Origin: Trichoplax adhaerens
Taxonomy: Eukaryota > Placozoa > Uniplacotomia > Trichoplacea > Trichoplacidae
Direction of reading: 5' to 3'
DNA length: 64,000 nt
Assembly (NCBI RefSeq): GCF_000150275.1
Contig: NW_002060944.1
Coordinates: 1,807,306-1,871,305 of the forward strand
Translations under genes and position numbers: made by a program
Notes under the pieces: model-generated
Databases searched by the model: none
Told to the model about the DNA's origin: nothing
What the model saw: only the letters and a program-made list of their open reading frames with translations
Shown: piece after piece, positions 55,222 through 64,000 of the stretch
Layout: the number at the start of each line of letters is the position of its first letter
How positions within the stretch are numbered: the first letter of the stretch is position 1

Positions 55222-56256
55222 ATGAGATTTAAAGTTTCCAGAACATTCATGATCATTCTCATTATCTTGAATGTGATTTTACTATTTAAATTATATACCA
55301 GCCGGTGGAACAAGACAAATGAAACTTCCATAAAAATATCTTTGCCTGTTCGTTATCAAAAGATTTTAAGAGCGACAAGAGAAAAGGTAATTCAAATGAG
55401 CCCTAACTTCGAATTTTTTAGTCGTCGTCCAAGTGCGAAAGGTTGCAAAACACGCGCGTTTCTATTAATGGTGATCAATTCAAATCCTCAAAATTTTGAA
55501 AAACGTAATGCTATAAGAAAGACTTGGGGCAACGGCTCTGATTATAATAATTTATTAAATACCACTTACGCATGGAGGACAGTTTTCATAATAGGCCGAA
55601 AGGCCTCGGAAGATGTTAACCAGAAGATTGAAGAAGAATCCGTAAAATATGGGGATTTAGTATTAGGTGATTTCATTGATCATATGAAAAATCTTACTTT
55701 TAAGACTTTACTTGGTATGCGGTGGGCAAATAGTTTTTGCAAGCCTATGTTCCTGTATAAAGGTGATGACGACGTCTTTGTTAATGCCCCACGTTTGTTC
55801 CAGTACTTAGTCAAATTGGCGAATGAAAATACGACAAAGTTATGGCTTGGTCGGGCTAACTTCAAACCTGGTGAGCGCATTCCTATTCGTGACAAGAAGC
55901 ATAAATACTTTGTATCGTACCAAGATTTTAATGAAACGTTATTTCCTGCATTTTGTTCTGGATTCTCTTATATATTTTCTTACGATGTTTTGAGAGATAT
56001 GTTATTAGTGGTTAAATACTTTAAGAAGTTAGAAACCATCGACGATATTTATATTTCTTTATTGGCAAGGAAAATTGGAGTAAAACCGACACATCATAAA
56101 GGGTTTCATTGGTTTAACCCACCCAATCCTAATCATATGTTTACAGTGTACGAAATTAGTTCCAGGTTTGCTGAACATGATATTAAACCTAATCAGCAGG
56201 AAAAACTGCTTAAAATGGCTAAAGTGGGTATGAAATTGTTTCCTAAGGTGTATTGA
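55222..56256 (+). CDS. GT31 beta-1,3-galactosyl/GlcNAc-transferase, intronless
   Basis: Golgi type II membrane glycosyltransferase that would add beta-1,3-linked Gal or GlcNAc from a UDP-sugar. A single open frame of 344 residues. Start set at the ATG 55222 because upstream in-frame codons lack an ATG. Short cytosolic tail, TM anchor about residues 8-25, a stem, then the GT31 domain: KRNAIRKTWGNG, TVFIIGRK, YGDLVLGDFIDHMKNLTFKT, FLYKGDDDVFVN with the metal-binding DDD at residues 182-184, FCSGFSYIFSYDVL, and TIDDIYISLLARKIGV in place of the usual ED(V/I)Y motif. Several NxS/T sites (NKT, NET, NGS, NTT, NLT). Acceptor specificity cannot be told. Intronless, unlike its neighbours but common in this family; retrocopy origin is possible. 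Confidence 0.93.
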   Translation: MRFKVSRTFMIILIILNVILLFKLYTSRWNKTNETSIKISLPVRYQKILRATREKVIQMSPNFEFFSRRPSAKGCKTRAFLLMVINSNPQNFEKRNAIRKTWGNGSDYNNLLNTTYAWRTVFIIGRKASEDVNQKIEEESVKYGDLVLGDFIDHMKNLTFKTLLGMRWANSFCKPMFLYKGDDDVFVNAPRLFQYLVKLANENTTKLWLGRANFKPGERIPIRDKKHKYFVSYQDFNETLFPAFCSGFSYIFSYDVLRDMLLVVKYFKKLETIDDIYISLLARKIGVKPTHHKGFHWFNPPNPNHMFTVYEISSRFAEHDIKPNQQEKLLKMAKVGMKLFPKVY

Positions 56257-58310
56257 TATAGTTCGTTTGTATGCGAGATGAGTATTCGTACGGTAGAAAT
56301 GTATCCACGGCCTAGCCTAAATACAAGATACAGTATGAAGTGTTTTGCTAAGATTGCTATAATGGTAGATTTATGTATGTATTGTATTAAGTCCGGTTCT
56401 GCTTATTATACTGTAAGTGGTAATTGAGAATTCTCTTTAAGTAGTTTACGTACTCTTCTAGGTTTTGGAAAATTTTGGTTAATTTGATTTTGTATCGTAA
56501 AGTTTTGTATGAAAATAGTACAATTTAGTACTACAAAAGAAGTTTTAGTTAACTTTCGTTTTCGGCAGACCTACAAACATGCTGAATTTACAATTACAGA
56601 AGATATTGTTATTGTCTACAGCTTTTTATGTACAGAATGTAACAGTATGTATAAATCAGTCACGATCGGATTTTTTTGCATAGAAAGGCATAAGTCCAAA
56701 CATCTCAGATATTAATTTCGTTAATACTGCATTAATGTTTGATGAGTCAGTACCGCAGTTATGTAATTGTGGCTAAGTGCCAGAATCACTATCTTGATCG
56801 TCTCACCTACACTTGATGGAAATTTTAAATTTTATATAACCAAGCTCTTCTACCCTTTAGGTTAGTTAGTTTTGTTTCTGTGGTTTTTGACTACTTTAGC
56901 TGATGTACAGTTACAACTGCACTATTCGGCTAGCTAATAAATTGTTTTATTGTGCTTTTTACTTTATGTGTTTATTATTATTTACTTCGACAAGCACAAT
57001 AATCTAAATTCTGTACGTACGGTAAACTGACGAAATAAAGGACGATTTGTCTTGGCTTTTTAAATTGATATAGCAACGAATAATGTATGATATTGTTTAT
57101 ATTAATTAACGTTCGGATTAAATTCCATACTCATTTCACAGTACATTGACTGTACATTTGAGTGAGACTAAGGTAAATGTCTTCTGTTGCTGGTATCATC
57201 AGTATGAGACACTACAGGTTAAATTGTATACAGTGCTACAGCTTATAGAAGTAAGAGTCATTTCAATATAATCTATTTTATTTCTTACATTAAAAAGCTT
57301 AAGTTAAATACTTAAGTAGCCTGAACTGCAAGTCCATTACCTAGGAATAGAGTGAAATAAGTACGTACAGTTATGTGCTTGTTCTAATCAATACATGTTG
57401 AATTGCGATACATTCTACCACCGTAGTTAGGTAAAACACTATAGTTAAAGGCAGCATTTGCAAGTCGAATATAGTTAACTTTGATATTTAAAAATTAAGT
57501 TTTGGTTTATACATACGCGGATAATAAATTTTGTGTAATCATATTATATTGCACCTATATTCTAATATAAACTGTTTTGTATATTTTACTGTCATTGACT
57601 AATGACAAAAGATACGCGAATTTATTATTGAAAGCTAATGACTAAACCGATTATTGTCAATCAAGGCGATAGACTTTATGGACTTTTCGTAAATTGCTTC
57701 AACAGTTAAGAGGAATCAAGATGCCCAATTGTACGCTTAATCCATTTATTTTAGTTTTCATTACGTAGTAAACAAATTTAATAGTTGGCCAATACACGCT
57801 TTTTTGGATGTAATAAACCATGTCTTCTAATAACATTGATTAGTTTGATTTTATTAGTACAGTACAGTAATTGCTATATTAGCAGAAGTAATGAATACGA
57901 AAGAGAATAGATTGGCTAATAAAAACTCGTAAATGTATTATTATAATTAAATTATCAATTGAAAGAATTAAAAGAAATTAATGCATTATTTACACTTCAT
58001 TCTAGGAAGTGAAGTTGAAATCTAAAATCAGTATCGGGAAGAGGCTAATTTAAACATGTATACTATTTATATTAAGCTAGAATTAGCTCTATAAAATAGA
58101 CCGGTACAGGGTTAGCATTGTCATCTTCAATGCTTGATAAATTCTCTGTCCGAAACAAGTGATGCCTTTGAGTAAAGCAATTGTTTTTACAATCCAAAAT
58201 TTTATGATTTCAGCGTATCTGAATGAAGTTTAAATATGATTTTTGTCTATTTGCTATAGTTACCATTTATGAACACTGATAATTAATAAGATTAATTCAT
58301 CAGTTCTACG
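56257..58310. other. Convergent intergenic GT31/nuclear receptor
   Basis: 3' flanks. Only short ORFs such as 56509-56715 without family resemblance. Nothing else recognised. Confidence 0.5.
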
Positions 58311-60466
58311 CTAAGCTCTCTTCACTGATTCCATAGCTTCGCAGAGGAAAATATCTATAGAACGGCGACAAAGCACCGACGTAAAAAATATTTCTTCGAT
58401 AACTTTAGAGCTAATAGAGCGTAACATTAATAATCTTAAAAGTAGATAACCAAAGCGGGATGGTTGATCTGGATATTGGCTTTTAACATGCTGTTTAAGA
58501 GCACATTGTATATTTTCTTGAATATATTCGACATAATTTGGATTGACTAATCCTCGAACATCTAGTAAAAAGTGATTCCCAAAAAAAGGTTATCCAGTAA
58601 CTATCATAAATTTACAACAAAAATATAGGAAAGCTATTTTATTTCAGTTTACCTGGGTTAAATAATATCAATGCCTTTAAGCAAGAAAATTCCGTTGTGT
58701 CAATAAATCTTTTCTTAAGTTTCACAATAGCTTCTTGAAAAAGGCATATATGATGCATGACTTCTTGAGGGTGAGTTAGGTAAAAGTTACTGGTTGTGGA
58801 GTATGGAAACATGTTCAATGGTGGAGACCATTGGGCAGCATTCAAAATGAATAATTCAGACCAGCAAGATCTAAGCAGTGTCATTTGATCGGTACAACTA
58901 GTCATCTCTGAAAAGTAGGGTAGTTTAACCGTCCATTCCACAACAGAATAGAGAATTCGCATTGAAGATTGGCAGATAGCCTCAAATCCGATAAAACCTG
59001 ATTGCAGTTGCAGACTTCTACTAGAAAGTACTAATGTCTCAGCTGCGACGAGGTTCTTAATAAGGCTATTTATTGCTGTTTCTGAATCTGGTGTCATTTC
59101 TTTCTCGGTTTTGCCAGAATTACGATCGGCGCGAATGGTAGACGTGTGCCTTTCTTTTTGAACGGCTACAATAGTAAAACACACTTTGTAAATTTTTCGA
59201 CTTTCATACCGCATAATTGAATAATCAGTTAACTTAATGCGAGATAAGTTTACAGCGTAATCTGCTATGTATTTACATACTGAGTACACAGCAGCAGTCA
59301 GCAACTAACGATTACAGAATGTCATTAATATTGCATAGTGCAACAAGCAAGCAACGGATATTAGTCAGTATACAGTAGTATATGATTATTATTAGCTTTT
59401 TTATCTCTACCATTTACAGTATCCACACTATTGAAATATATAATTGTCTACTCAACTGTACAGTACTGCAGTATACATGTACCCTGGTACACCCTCCGGC
59501 ACTAAACTGGTTTATAGTATACTTTTATAGAAATTAGTTATGTACTAGAGAGAGACGTTTCTTACCTTCTTTTCTCATTCCCACCTTGAAGCATTTCTGC
59601 AGTCGACAAAACTGGCACTTCAAAATAAGGAAATTGATTAATTATTACAATTTGGCAGGAAGTGAGTAACACTATTTATTTACACAGGCTAGCTATCATA
59701 TGAAAAATAATTTTTTAAAAATCGTTATTATGTACAGACACTACTAAATAATATGCTGTACCGGTAGCTGTACGAAGTACAGTACAGTATGTTAAACTAC
59801 TGTACTGAAATTAATTAATAACATTAACATTAGATATTAGTGATATTACACTGGCCACGAAACCCGGCGTAGCCAAACTGGGCTTTTAACTCTACGTTTC
59901 AGTGCTACTGTACTGTACTGTACTTAGTATACAGTATATCAGTCTACAGTATACAGTACTGTATACCGGCCGGGCAGAAAAATGCGTGAAGCTAAAAATC
60001 TTACTGTACTGTACAGTACAGTACACTAGTACAGTACAATATAGTAATTTATGAAAACATTTTAGATCGATTCTAAAAACTAGAAAACACGAATCCGGTC
60101 TCGGTAAATTAAGAACACTGTAAAAATTATAATTATTAATGTAGATCCGCGAAGTGTAGCTAATTGATAAACTCGTCCTATTTCCGGATGGATACCTTGC
60201 ATTTTTACTATGCTATCTCATACCTGATTTCGGTTTGCCTTTGTGATTTTGCAGGCATTCGCTGAACATGTACACGCATACTTCATGTTACGTCTCACAC
60301 TACGTTTAAAAAATCCTTTGCAGCCCTCACAACTGATAACACCGTAATGTCGACCATTGCTTCTATCCCCGCAAATTAGACAACAAAGTTCCTTGCTTAA
60401 AGATTTAGTTTCATCTTTCGCAGCCGCGGTTGGAGAATCGATGTATTCACTTGATCTTGTTGACAT
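58311..60466 (-). CDS. NR2F-like (COUP-TF-related) nuclear receptor, 352 aa
   Basis: DNA-binding transcription factor. Four exons, 60466-60224, 59617-59566, 59165-58653 and 58561-58311, total 1059 nt in frame. The C4 DNA-binding domain has [16 protein letters not shown]-box [15 protein letters not shown], then [20 protein letters not shown]. The intron after RNQ splits the second finger. The hinge has ERHTSTIR, as in NR2E. The ligand-binding domain has [64 protein letters not shown] and [19 protein letters not shown], and the AF-2 region is [14 protein letters not shown]. The LBD is nearest COUP-TF (SAVEWARNIPFF; WSELFVLNAAQ), but NR2F usually has P-box CEGCKS. The D-box finger has six residues between Cys rather than five. 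NR2 placement is firm, NR2F likely. The upstream DNA is rich in AGGTCA half-sites. Confidence 0.95.
59777..60040. repeat. GTACW blocks in nuclear receptor intron 1
   Basis: Blocks at 59777-59790, about 59908-59932, 59944-59973 and 60004-60038, within the intron that interrupts the DNA-binding domain. Confidence 0.85.
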
Positions 60467-61032
60467 TACAGAATATTAACGAGCTGAACTAGAAAAGAAA
60501 GCTATCTACTACCGAATATTGTGCGGTATAGTGCAGCACGGGATGGTTTAATGTATGTGATTAACTTGCACTATACTGTAAATCTACAGTTTTTGTAATT
60601 ACGGAAGCCCTTTTTACTGGATACTGCAGTTACGATTTTAGAACTTACGGTATGCAGTAAGTTGGCAGAGGCGGCCGGCACTATCGTAAAAATCACTCGT
60701 ACTTTGAATTAACTGCAAACTAAATTGTTACTGATATACGAGTACAGTGTAGAGTACTGTATATACAAATTCTACGAGATCACTACAAAGTACCTTCAGC
60801 TTCTCGATTTAAGGGATCTAAAGTTCACAGTAAGCCTAGATAAGATGATAAATTAGGATGCTGTACGATGGTAATGCTGAACAAAATAAGCAAATACGTA
60901 AAGCGCTGTCGCCGAACAGGAGCTAGTGATATCTTCTGCTTGATGGAATATTTTTGAATGTCGCTTCTATCTGTGGTACGAGACACTTTTATGGTAAAAT
61001 GCTTGCCCCTTTTTGTTTTGTATATCGTCATA

Positions 61033-61247
61033 TCAAGGTCATTAAGGTCAAGTACGGTGCATGTGATTCATCAGTCTGTTGTTTTTGGCTTGGGAAAGAT
61101 AGTAAACAAGATGACCTTGCGTACCCACGGATATGCTCAGTCATTAAGTATTGTTTACATATAGCGGCCTTTTTTACTTAATTCTACAAGCTTCAGTGTG
61201 AAGGTCAGGCTGGGGTCTGAGACACCGACATGCTTCACATAAGTGAC
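61033..61247. promoter_or_regulatory. AGGTCA cluster A upstream of the nuclear receptor gene
   Basis: TCAAGGTCA at 61033-61041 followed by AGGTCA at 61045-61050 makes a direct repeat spaced by 3. TGACCTTG is at 61112-61119, AGGTCA at 61202-61207, and TGACC at 61244. All lie 570-780 bases upstream of the receptor start. AGGTCA is the half-site of NR2 and most non-steroid receptors. Confidence 0.5.
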
Positions 61248-61279
61248 CGTGACTTCAAGCGTAACTGTAACTGTACAAA

Positions 61280-61475
61280 TACAGTACAGTACAGTACTCC
61301 ATTGTACTGTACTGTACTGTACTGTACTGTACTGTACTGTACAGTACGACTGTACAGTACTGTACAGTACAGTACTGTAGATAATTATAACTAAGGGTTA
61401 AGGGTTTATACCATTTTGTAAAATGACCGATGTACGGTACTGTACACTGTACAGTACTGTAGAGTACGGTACATT
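61280..61475. repeat. GTACW array cluster upstream of the nuclear receptor
   Basis: Block 61280-61298, then 61304-61380, which holds seven consecutive GTACT units (61304-61338) before switching to GTACA, and a block 61432-61475 with diverged GTACG units. About 0.8-1.0 kb upstream of the receptor start. Confidence 0.92.
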
Positions 61476-62205
61476 ATTTATGTTGCTTAGTAATTAACGT
61501 TGTATAACTAAATTTACGGATTCATTTAGAATTTATAACTCTACCGTACGTAGGTTATAACTATGGACATTCTTGCGCGTAATTGTTCGTTTACTACTTT
61601 ACCTTATGATCCTATAATTAATTAATTAATTAAGAGATATATATAATGATATGCTATGGATTGTAATTGTAGGCGAAGTGTATTTAGAGACCACCATTTT
61701 TTAATCGATAAAGTGAGTACGATTAGAAGTAAACAGTTCTTATATTGTACAATTTCTACCAGAAATGCAATTTGCAAATTCAAAGTCAATTAGGATCGAA
61801 ACTTAACTTAATTTAGCAATTTTATCAAAATAATCACACTCAGTGCCGCAATAATACGCGTAAACACAGGATGTGACGATAGTGCAGCACAGATTATACA
61901 GTCTGTAGTTATAGAGTTCCTTAGGGTTATCATTGTTGTTTTACTAAAGATCAATCTCTAGCAATTTGCTTTGGATAAACCTAAACAGTAGTTTCATATT
62001 GTCTATTATGTGTTTTCTATATGATAAAACGCGTATTTAACTATAAAATTAAAACAGTTTTTGTACAGACAGTAAACGATCTAGCCATTAGAATGCCATA
62101 GTGACAGTGGTTTCTTATTCTTTTCTTATTATGGACTACAGTATTATTATGAATATAACCTTTTAGCACTAAAAAGACGCCTACGGTAGTCTATTCAGCA
62201 AACCT

Positions 62206-62392
62206 TGACCTTGACTTTGTTCGGTCGCAAAATCGTTAAGGTCAGTGACCCGAAACTAAAACCGCGACTTTGTAATAAAAAAAAGTCAAATCTAACACCA
62301 CTGATCTAGTCATGACGTCACATGATTACACACGGGTCACGGGCAGGTCAAGGCGATCATGACTTCTCGCTTGTTGACTTTTTTGACCTTGA
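62206..62392. promoter_or_regulatory. AGGTCA cluster B with DR5, IR1 and CRE
   Basis: TGACCTTGA (62206-62214). AGGTCA-G-TGACCC inverted repeat spaced by 1 (62239-62251). TGACGTCA palindromic CRE (62313-62320). GGGTCA-n5-AGGTCA direct repeat (62334-62350). TGACCTTGA again (62384-62392). The density of nuclear-receptor-type sites in under 200 bases is unusual for this AT-rich window. About 1.8 kb upstream of the receptor gene. Confidence 0.5.
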
Positions 62393-63164
62393 CTTGACTT
62401 TTACACTTACAAAGCTCTGATTACCGTCTGCACGTACAGTACTGTAACTCTGTAAGTCCACCGAGAAACTGTGGCCGCGACCTGTCATGACATTTCATTA
62501 CTGTTTAATTAACTTTACTGTAACAATACAACAATGTACGTACTGGTCACTCTTGGACGGATAGACATTTTCGGTCTCATCTCGTCAAAATATCTTACCA
62601 AACAAACACTTCGTTTTGGCACTACTTCAGTATACAGACGGTCGATTTTGAATTAACTGATAATTTCTCAGTTAACTAATGTTACATTGAATCTTATTAT
62701 CTGTTACAAAGTTCAGATCAACAGTATTATCCTACTCCTACAATTTTTATAGAATTTTATAGTATTTTCGTACTGCTGATACTATGAAAGTATAAATTCG
62801 TCGCCATTCAATCATAATGGAAAGTCAATGAAAATTGATTGTCCAAAGCTTATTTAGTGGTCACTTTTCTACCTACTGTACTGTAGTTATAGAGGAGACA
62901 TCAGTAACAGTAAAGAGCTGGATCGTCAAGTCACATTGTCTACTGCTTTATAGATGCTATTTAATTTAGTACAAGTGATTTTAGAAAACAGACATAGAAG
63001 ATCCATACTAAGTGCAGTAGCCATTTTTCGATATTTGCTTTAAGTAGACCTAACTGTAAGGCCTCATTTGATGAGAAAAATCCGTCTGTCTGAGATCTCC
63101 TTCCAGCCATGCAGTACAGTATAAAAAAGCAAGGGTTTCGTACTATGGACTGTACTAAAAATAC

Positions 63165-63220
63165 TACTGTACTGTACTGTATAGTACTGTACTGTACTAG
63201 TACAGTACAGTACAGTACAT
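63165..63220. repeat. GTACW block 3' of the right-edge gene
   Basis: About ten GTACA/GTACT units with two interruptions, 200 bases beyond the stop of the minus-strand gene at 63423. Confidence 0.85.
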
Positions 63221-63422
63221 TTACAAATCGGTCAAATCCATAATAAAATTTTACCGCCATTAGTTCAAGTAAACAGTTATTTATTACTTCAAGTTCTTTA
63301 ATGTTCAAATATCACCATCACTTTCATAAAAATAAGTTGATTGCAATGTAAATCGCTACGATTACACGGACTGTACAGTACCAAAATATTCGCAGATACT
63401 GTAAGATACCACTTTTCGAGTA

Positions 63423-64000
63423 CTACCATGGGTTAGTGCATCGCCAAAGTCTTGATCTAGTTCTTTCGAATTGTTTACGAAAATTACGCATTCGTTGCTT
63501 TTCACTTTTCATTACTTTATTACAAATGCGGATAGCCTTCGTGTTGCGTTGTTTCTTATTTCTAAGTGCTTGACAGAATCTTTGATTTACAAACAATCTT
63601 AGACTGTGGCATTTCCTTTGCTTAAATTGTAATTGCTGTTTCTGACGGAGGAGATTGCTCAATTGGGATTCTAAAGTTTTCACATATTGTTCCTGAACTG
63701 TCAATCTCTTCTTAGATGCAGAAAGTAACCTCAGCAACGATATGTAATTCGGACAAGACTGATAAGCTTTAGGAAGTTCTTTATCATCATTCTCGAAGTC
63801 ATGATATAGCGGAGCAAGGAAATCTCTGACTTGGGTTTCATAAAACGGTATTTCGTCGAATGCACGCGTATTATGAAATGCGGTTAAACCTCCAGGAGTT
63901 GCCTGTTTATTGCTAGTCAATGTCGATCCTTTATCGTAGTTCTTGAAAATTTGATTCGAAGATGTTGAAATGCCAAGATCCAGTGATTCACTATGAACAG
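63423..64000 (-). CDS. Unrecognised coiled-coil protein, C-terminal exon, runs off the right edge
   Basis: An open frame from the window edge to a TAG at 63423-63425, at least 192 residues, with no acceptor needed inside the window. The part nearer the edge is polar and Ser/Thr-rich. It is followed by FDEIPFYETQVRDFLAPLYH, then a strongly basic helical region (LTVQEQYVKTLESQLSNLL; LRNKKQRNTKAI; MRNFRKQFERTRSRLW) with heptad character and many Lys, Arg and Gln, ending RCTNPW. I do not recognise the family. The coding look (helical periodicity, uninterrupted frame, low stop density compared with flanks) supports a real gene. A GTAGTA donor overlaps the stop, so a further 3' exon is possible. 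Confidence 0.55.
   Translation of the reverse strand, partial: VHSESLDLGISTSSNQIFKNYDKGSTLTSNKQATPGGLTAFHNTRAFDEIPFYETQVRDFLAPLYHDFENDDKELPKAYQSCPNYISLLRLLSASKKRLTVQEQYVKTLESQLSNLLRQKQQLQFKQRKCHSLRLFVNQRFCQALRNKKQRNTKAIRICNKVMKSEKQRMRNFRKQFERTRSRLWRCTNPW

Noticed and set aside
60954-61181. Two overlapping plus-strand ORFs upstream of the nuclear receptor
   Set aside because: Two frames open over the same bases with unrelated products; the region is better explained by regulatory sites.
62961-63308. Minus-strand ORF with the helical segment ELEVINNCLLELMAVKFYYGF
   Set aside because: Its possible acceptor is out of phase with the upstream gene end at 63423, and the rest of the ORF is GTACW array translation.

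Overview
This is AT-rich nuclear DNA from an animal. Most genes are split into small exons by short GT-AG introns (often about 60-400 bases), and the gene set is metazoan: FOXJ1, an NR2F-type nuclear receptor, an inactive rhomboid (iRhom), a myocardin-related RPEL protein, TOCA/CIP4, CCDC57, RABGEF1, EXOC7, WBP11 and a GT31 glycosyltransferase. Compact genes, AT-richness and preserved ancestral linkage point to an early-branching animal. A placozoan (Trichoplax/Hoilungia type) is my best guess, but the sequence alone does not prove it. I rebuilt gene models by hand from splice sites, reading phase and family similarity. Seven models are complete from start to stop: six spliced ones whose exon lengths add up in frame, plus the single-exon GT31 gene. 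FOXJ1 has both ends but a frame break near 9370.

Layout: EXOC7 (minus, runs off the left edge, 1-1408) diverges from WBP11 (plus, 3433-6669). FOXJ1 (minus, 8597-12562) diverges from an MRTF-like gene (plus, 16946-19477, 5' exons unresolved). An MFS transporter (minus, 21543-24853) follows. RABGEF1 (minus, 28562-32426) and CCDC57 (plus, 32857-37090) share a 430-base divergent promoter. iRhom (plus, 39603-45965, first exon not found) converges on FNBP1/CIP4 (minus, 47773-53602), which diverges from a GT31 beta-1,3-glycosyltransferase (plus, 55222-56256). An NR2F-like nuclear receptor (minus, 58311-60466) and the 3' end of an unrecognised coiled-coil gene (minus, 63423 to the edge) close the window.

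The most unusual DNA is a family of arrays made of the 5-base unit GTACW (W = A or T). They fill many 5' intergenic regions, above all those between divergent genes (2717-3137, 13386-13991, 25105-25575, 32432-32750, 53825-54927, 61280-61475). They create long runs of self-complementary sequence and account for many spurious ORFs rich in Tyr, Ser, Thr, Val, Leu and Cys.

Functional themes are cilia/centrioles (FOXJ1, CCDC57), membrane traffic and actin (EXOC7, RABGEF1, FNBP1, MRTF, iRhom) and transcription/splicing (NR2F-like, WBP11). EXOC7, FOXJ1, RHBDF2 and CCDC57 also lie together on human chromosome 17q25 (from memory), so this window may preserve an ancient linkage group.
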